Source: Ascidiimonas sp046199005
GTDB lineage: Bacteria > Bacteroidota > Bacteroidia > Flavobacteriales > Flavobacteriaceae
Length of the DNA stretch: 64,000 nucleotides
Reading direction: 5' to 3'
NCBI GenBank assembly: GCA_046199005.1
Contig: CP176050.1
Coordinates: 3,162,001-3,226,000 of the forward strand
Shown here piece after piece: positions 61,145 to 64,000 of this stretch. The notes under the pieces are model-generated. The model searched no databases, was not told the DNA's origin, and was given only the letters and a program-made list of their open reading frames with translations. Numbering within the stretch: position 1 is the first letter of the stretch; each line of letters opens with the position of its first letter. The translations under genes were made by a program, and so were the position numbers.

Positions 61145-62608
61145 ATGCAACCCGTTCATATATTATTGCTTATTGCAATTTACTTTGGCATACTCATTCT
61201 TATATCATATCTCACCGGCAAAGAAGACTCAAATGAAGCGTTTTTCAAGGCAAAAAGATCGTCTCCTTGGTATGTAGTCGCTTTTGGTATGATTGGTGCT
61301 TCTCTTAGTGGTGTTACTTTTATCTCGGTTCCTGGCTGGGTTAAAGATGCGCAGTTTAGCTATATGCAGGTTGTGTTTGGTTATCTCGCCGGATATTTCG
61401 TGATCGCGTTCGTTTTGCTTCCTATTTATTATAGCCTCAATGTAACCTCCATCTATGAATATCTCAAAAACAGGTTTGGTCATTACAGCCATAAAACAGG
61501 TGCCTTTTTCTTTTTTATCTCACGTATTATCGGCGCTTCTTTTCGATTGTATTTGGTCGCATCGGTACTGCAGTACTTTGTTTTTGCCTCCTGGAATGTC
61601 CCATTTCCGGTAACCGTTGTACTCTCTATTCTTCTTATCTGGATCTATACCTTTAAAGGTGGTATTAAAACGATTGTATGGACAGACACTTTACAAACTT
61701 TGTTTATGCTAACCGCTGTGGGCGTAACTATTTATGTAATTACGGCTAAGTTGAATCTTTCCCTGAGTGATTTCTGGAACGACCCTCAACTTCATTCTTA
61801 TACCAAAACCTTTTTTACCGACGATATAAATTCAAAAAAGCATTTATTAAAGTCTTTTCTTGGGGGTATGTTTGTGACTATATGTATGACAGGTCTTGAT
61901 CAGGACATGATGCAAAAAAATCTTACCTGTAAAAATCTTGGGGATTCTCAAAAAAACATGATCAGTTTCAGCATTGTGTTGGTTTTTGTGAATCTCATTT
62001 TTTTAGGGCTGGGTGCCTTGTTATTTATCTATGCGGAAACTAATGGGATCCAAATTCCGATACTGGACGGAAAACCAAAAACCGACCTGCTTTTTCCTGA
62101 AGTGGCCCTTAACCACGATCTTGGAATAGGTCTGGGTATTATCTTTATTTTGGGGCTTATTGCTGCCGCTTACAGCAGTGCAGATAGTGCACTTACCTCA
62201 TTAACGACTTCTTTCTGTATCGATTTCATGAATATTGAAGGAAAACGAGAAGACAGACAGAAGACACTTCGAAAAAGGGTACACGTACTGATGAGCTTAG
62301 CTCTCATTGTCGTTATCATTCTATTTAATTACATCCTGGAGAAAAATGTTATTGATGGTCTGCTTACCGTAGCCGCATACACCTACGGGCCATTACTTGG
62401 TTTGTTTGCCTTTGGCATCTTTACCAAACACCCAATAAACGACCGCTACGTTCCTGTAATTTCCATGATCTCTGTAGTGCTAACAGCTATCATAGGTTAT
62501 TTACCAAAAGAATATTTGGGGGGATATGAATTTGGCTATGAATTATTAATCGTTAACGGACTATTCACGTTTATAGGATTAATATTGATTCGTAGAAAGC
62601 ATAACTAA
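61145..62608 (+). CDS. Sodium/solute symporter (SSS family)
   Basis: Na+/substrate symporter of 487 aa with about 13 TM segments. Typical SSS features: GMIGASLSGVTFISVPGWV early in the protein, YYSLNVTSIYEYLKNRFG and the Na2-site helix AAAYSSADSALTSLTTSF. Substrate may be a sugar, nucleoside or sialic acid; not resolvable. Start 61145 avoids the leader frame that overlaps recR. Its last 30 bp overlap the convergent CoA-binding gene, with both C-termini well conserved. Confidence 0.94.
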   Translation: MQPVHILLLIAIYFGILILISYLTGKEDSNEAFFKAKRSSPWYVVAFGMIGASLSGVTFISVPGWVKDAQFSYMQVVFGYLAGYFVIAFVLLPIYYSLNVTSIYEYLKNRFGHYSHKTGAFFFFISRIIGASFRLYLVASVLQYFVFASWNVPFPVTVVLSILLIWIYTFKGGIKTIVWTDTLQTLFMLTAVGVTIYVITAKLNLSLSDFWNDPQLHSYTKTFFTDDINSKKHLLKSFLGGMFVTICMTGLDQDMMQKNLTCKNLGDSQKNMISFSIVLVFVNLIFLGLGALLFIYAETNGIQIPILDGKPKTDLLFPEVALNHDLGIGLGIIFILGLIAAAYSSADSALTSLTTSFCIDFMNIEGKREDRQKTLRKRVHVLMSLALIVVIILFNYILEKNVIDGLLTVAAYTYGPLLGLFAFGIFTKHPINDRYVPVISMISVVLTAIIGYLPKEYLGGYEFGYELLIVNGLFTFIGLILIRRKHN

Positions 62609-62938
62609 AGTACAGGCGACTTCTACCTCTATATTATTCGCTTCTAAAAGTTGATAGAATTCAGGATTTTCCGTTCCGGGATTGAAGATCACTCTTTGCG
62701 GTTTCAATGAAATTATGTAATCATAGTACGGTTTTTGGCGAAACGGATTCATATATAGCGTAACGGTACCTACATCATCATACTTTATTAATTGGGTATC
62801 GACAAGAACATCTAAAACACTACCCTTCTGCATACCAAAAGCTACGGTTTCTTTCCCTCTGTTACGTAAACTCCTGATTGCCATATTAGAATACCTATCT
62901 GCGCGTAAAGAAGCACCCATTACAAGTGTTTTTGCCAT
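62579..62938 (-). CDS. CoA-binding domain protein
   Basis: CoA-binding domain protein of 119 aa, a Rossmann-like fold (YccU/CoA_binding_2 type). Characteristic pieces: LVMGASLRADRYSNMAIRSL at the N-terminus, VIFNPGTENPEFYQLLEANNIEVE near the C-terminus, and a conserved ACTLVMLSTNQY end. The overlap of 30 bp with the symporter gene falls in this conserved end, so both reading frames are constrained. Biochemical role unknown. Confidence 0.9.
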   Translation of the reverse strand: MAKTLVMGASLRADRYSNMAIRSLRNRGKETVAFGMQKGSVLDVLVDTQLIKYDDVGTVTLYMNPFRQKPYYDYIISLKPQRVIFNPGTENPEFYQLLEANNIEVEVACTLVMLSTNQY

Positions 62939-63056
62939 TTGTTAATTTATGTTAAAGAATGTTAATAGTTGTAACATCACTTTTTATTCGTCGTCAAGTC
63001 TGTATCAACCTAACGCAAGTTAGGCATTCATCATCAATCAAAAAACAACCTAATCA

Positions 63057-64000
63057 ATGAAAAAATCATTAATGCTTATTGCATGGATGTTATGCCTTGC
63101 ATTACAAGCACAGACCGCACCCGTCGAACCCATAAGAATTGGTTCAGTTTTCGGAAAAGTCATCGACAAAACTTTACAGCAACCCGTAAGCTATGCTGCG
63201 GTGGTAATCAAGTCTTTAATAGACGAAAGTACCATTACGGGAAGTATCACCAAAGAAGATGGAACTTTTGAGATCGAAAAGCTTCCGGAAGGCAAGATGC
63301 GATTGGAGATTCAGTTTATAGGATATAAAACCTATGTAAAGGAAATTGAAATATCCCGAAGTAATCGCAATGTTAATCTGGGAACTATTATTATCGAAGA
63401 AGAAGTAGCCGCTCTTGAAGGCGTTGAAGTAGTTGCTGAAAGATCTACCATAGAACAAAAAATCGATCGTAAAGTAATTAACGTGGGCAAAGACCTTACG
63501 ACTGCAGGTGCTACCGCAGCAGATATTATGAATAATATTCCTTCGGTAAATGTAGATCAGCAAACCGGAAACATTACACTTCGAGGTAATGCTAATGTAA
63601 GAGTTATGGTAGACGGCAAGCTTTCTAATGTACCCATAGCGCAGTTACTTCAGCAAATACCCTCTTCTTCGATCAAGAGTATTGAGCTTATTACCAACCC
63701 TTCGGCAAAATACAATCCGGAAGGTATGAGCGGTATCATCAATATAGTGCTTCATAAAAACGCCAACATTGGTTTCAATGGAAATATTAATATGGGTCTT
63801 ACGCAAGGCATCGAAGCCAAATTCAATAACTCTATAGACCTTAATTATCGCAACGGTAAGTTTAATATTTATGGAAACTTTGGCACCAACATTGGTAAAT
63901 ATATAAATGATGGTCACATTTTCAGTGTGGCTGAAAATTCGGAGCAATTTTTCGACTTCTTCAACAACAACAAATCCTATTTGTATAAAGTTGGATTCGA
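63057..64000 (+). CDS. TonB-dependent receptor, 3' end cut by window
   Basis: Open frame from ATG 63057 with no stop to the window end, at least 314 codons. Signal peptide MKKSLMLIAWMLCLALQAQ, then a CarboxypepD_reg domain (about 30-103; IGSVFGKVIDKTLQQPVSYA). A TonB plug follows (about 135-235), including ADIMNNIPSVNVDQQTGNI, VMVDGKLSN and LITNPSAKYNPEGMSGIINI, and then the first barrel strands. This is an outer-membrane active transporter of the family-3 outer-membrane beta-barrel type. The C-terminal barrel lies outside the window. Substrate unknown. Confidence 0.93.
   Translation, partial: MKKSLMLIAWMLCLALQAQTAPVEPIRIGSVFGKVIDKTLQQPVSYAAVVIKSLIDESTITGSITKEDGTFEIEKLPEGKMRLEIQFIGYKTYVKEIEISRSNRNVNLGTIIIEEEVAALEGVEVVAERSTIEQKIDRKVINVGKDLTTAGATAADIMNNIPSVNVDQQTGNITLRGNANVRVMVDGKLSNVPIAQLLQQIPSSSIKSIELITNPSAKYNPEGMSGIINIVLHKNANIGFNGNINMGLTQGIEAKFNNSIDLNYRNGKFNIYGNFGTNIGKYINDGHIFSVAENSEQFFDFFNNNKSYLYKVGF

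Noticed and set aside
60834..61277. 147-codon + strand frame spanning recR and the symporter start
   Set aside because: Crosses two conserved genes in a different frame; shadow.
1..64000. tRNA, rRNA, CRISPR, prophage or IS elements
   Set aside because: No cloverleaf T-loop sequence, rRNA segment, repeat-spacer array, transposase or integrase was recognised on either strand.

Overview
The window is a chromosomal segment of a member of the Bacteroidota, almost certainly the family Flavobacteriaceae. The evidence is an AT-rich sequence, recurrent TAnnTTTG promoter elements of the Bacteroidetes type, weak Shine-Dalgarno sequences, a DUF4295-L33-L28 ribosomal cluster, a Pur-alpha-like DUF3276 protein, a long NusB, many SCS(N/D)DD-type lipoproteins and a CarboxypepD_reg/TonB receptor. 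I cannot fix the genus. No rRNA, tRNA, CRISPR array, prophage or insertion sequence was seen. Most of the window is core chromosome with accessory patches.

Layout. 1-9.8 kb: an MFS transporter cut by the window edge, a DUF2911 protein with the GTPase MeaB, then a tight + strand module of GT2 glycosyltransferase, tandem LAB_N membrane protein, ArnT-like GT39 and an unnamed membrane protein. A PAP2 phosphatase faces this module, followed by a MATE exporter and MazG on the minus strand. 9.8-18.6 kb: an LRR lipoprotein, several unnamed proteins, CIA30, NYN-OST-HTH, RluF, a cold-shock protein, PyrD, PepT, DinB, and a YdeI/DUF1801 gene broken by an in-frame TAA. 18.6-30.3 kb: a Tat-signal oxidoreductase, nusB-DUF1573-yajC, leucine dehydrogenase, an ABC exporter, DUF3276, a large M14 peptidase, and mnmA with a nitronate monooxygenase. 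30.5-34.9 kb: three tandem fasciclin (FAS1) lipoprotein genes with 2, 4 and 2 domains, each followed by its own terminator.

35-49.5 kb: yidC, pyrG, DUF3820, two related small lipoproteins, the guaA/LysM-receptor/OsmC/DUF922 operon, a secreted GH65 enzyme, rimO and a serine hydrolase. 49.5-64 kb: an operon of DUF2911, alpha/beta hydrolase, amidase and a small membrane protein; ftsY; rpmB-rpmG-DUF4295; exonuclease-FAH-HPt-cinA; a BLUF photoreceptor; a 2-oxoacid dehydrogenase E2; recR; a Na+/solute symporter; a CoA-binding protein; and the start of a TonB-dependent receptor that runs off the window and has no in-window stop.

Most interesting items: the GT2-LAB_N-ArnT module, which looks like a complete make-flip-transfer pathway for a lipid-linked sugar; the nonsense-interrupted YdeI gene; a ~93-bp dispersed hairpin-rich repeat present twice (about 21.83 and 46.89 kb); the FAS1 cluster; an orphan HPt protein coupled to cinA; and a LysM/type-1-periplasmic-receptor protein translated with OsmC and a putative secreted metalloprotease downstream of guaA. 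I see no clear wholly new defence or mobile system here.
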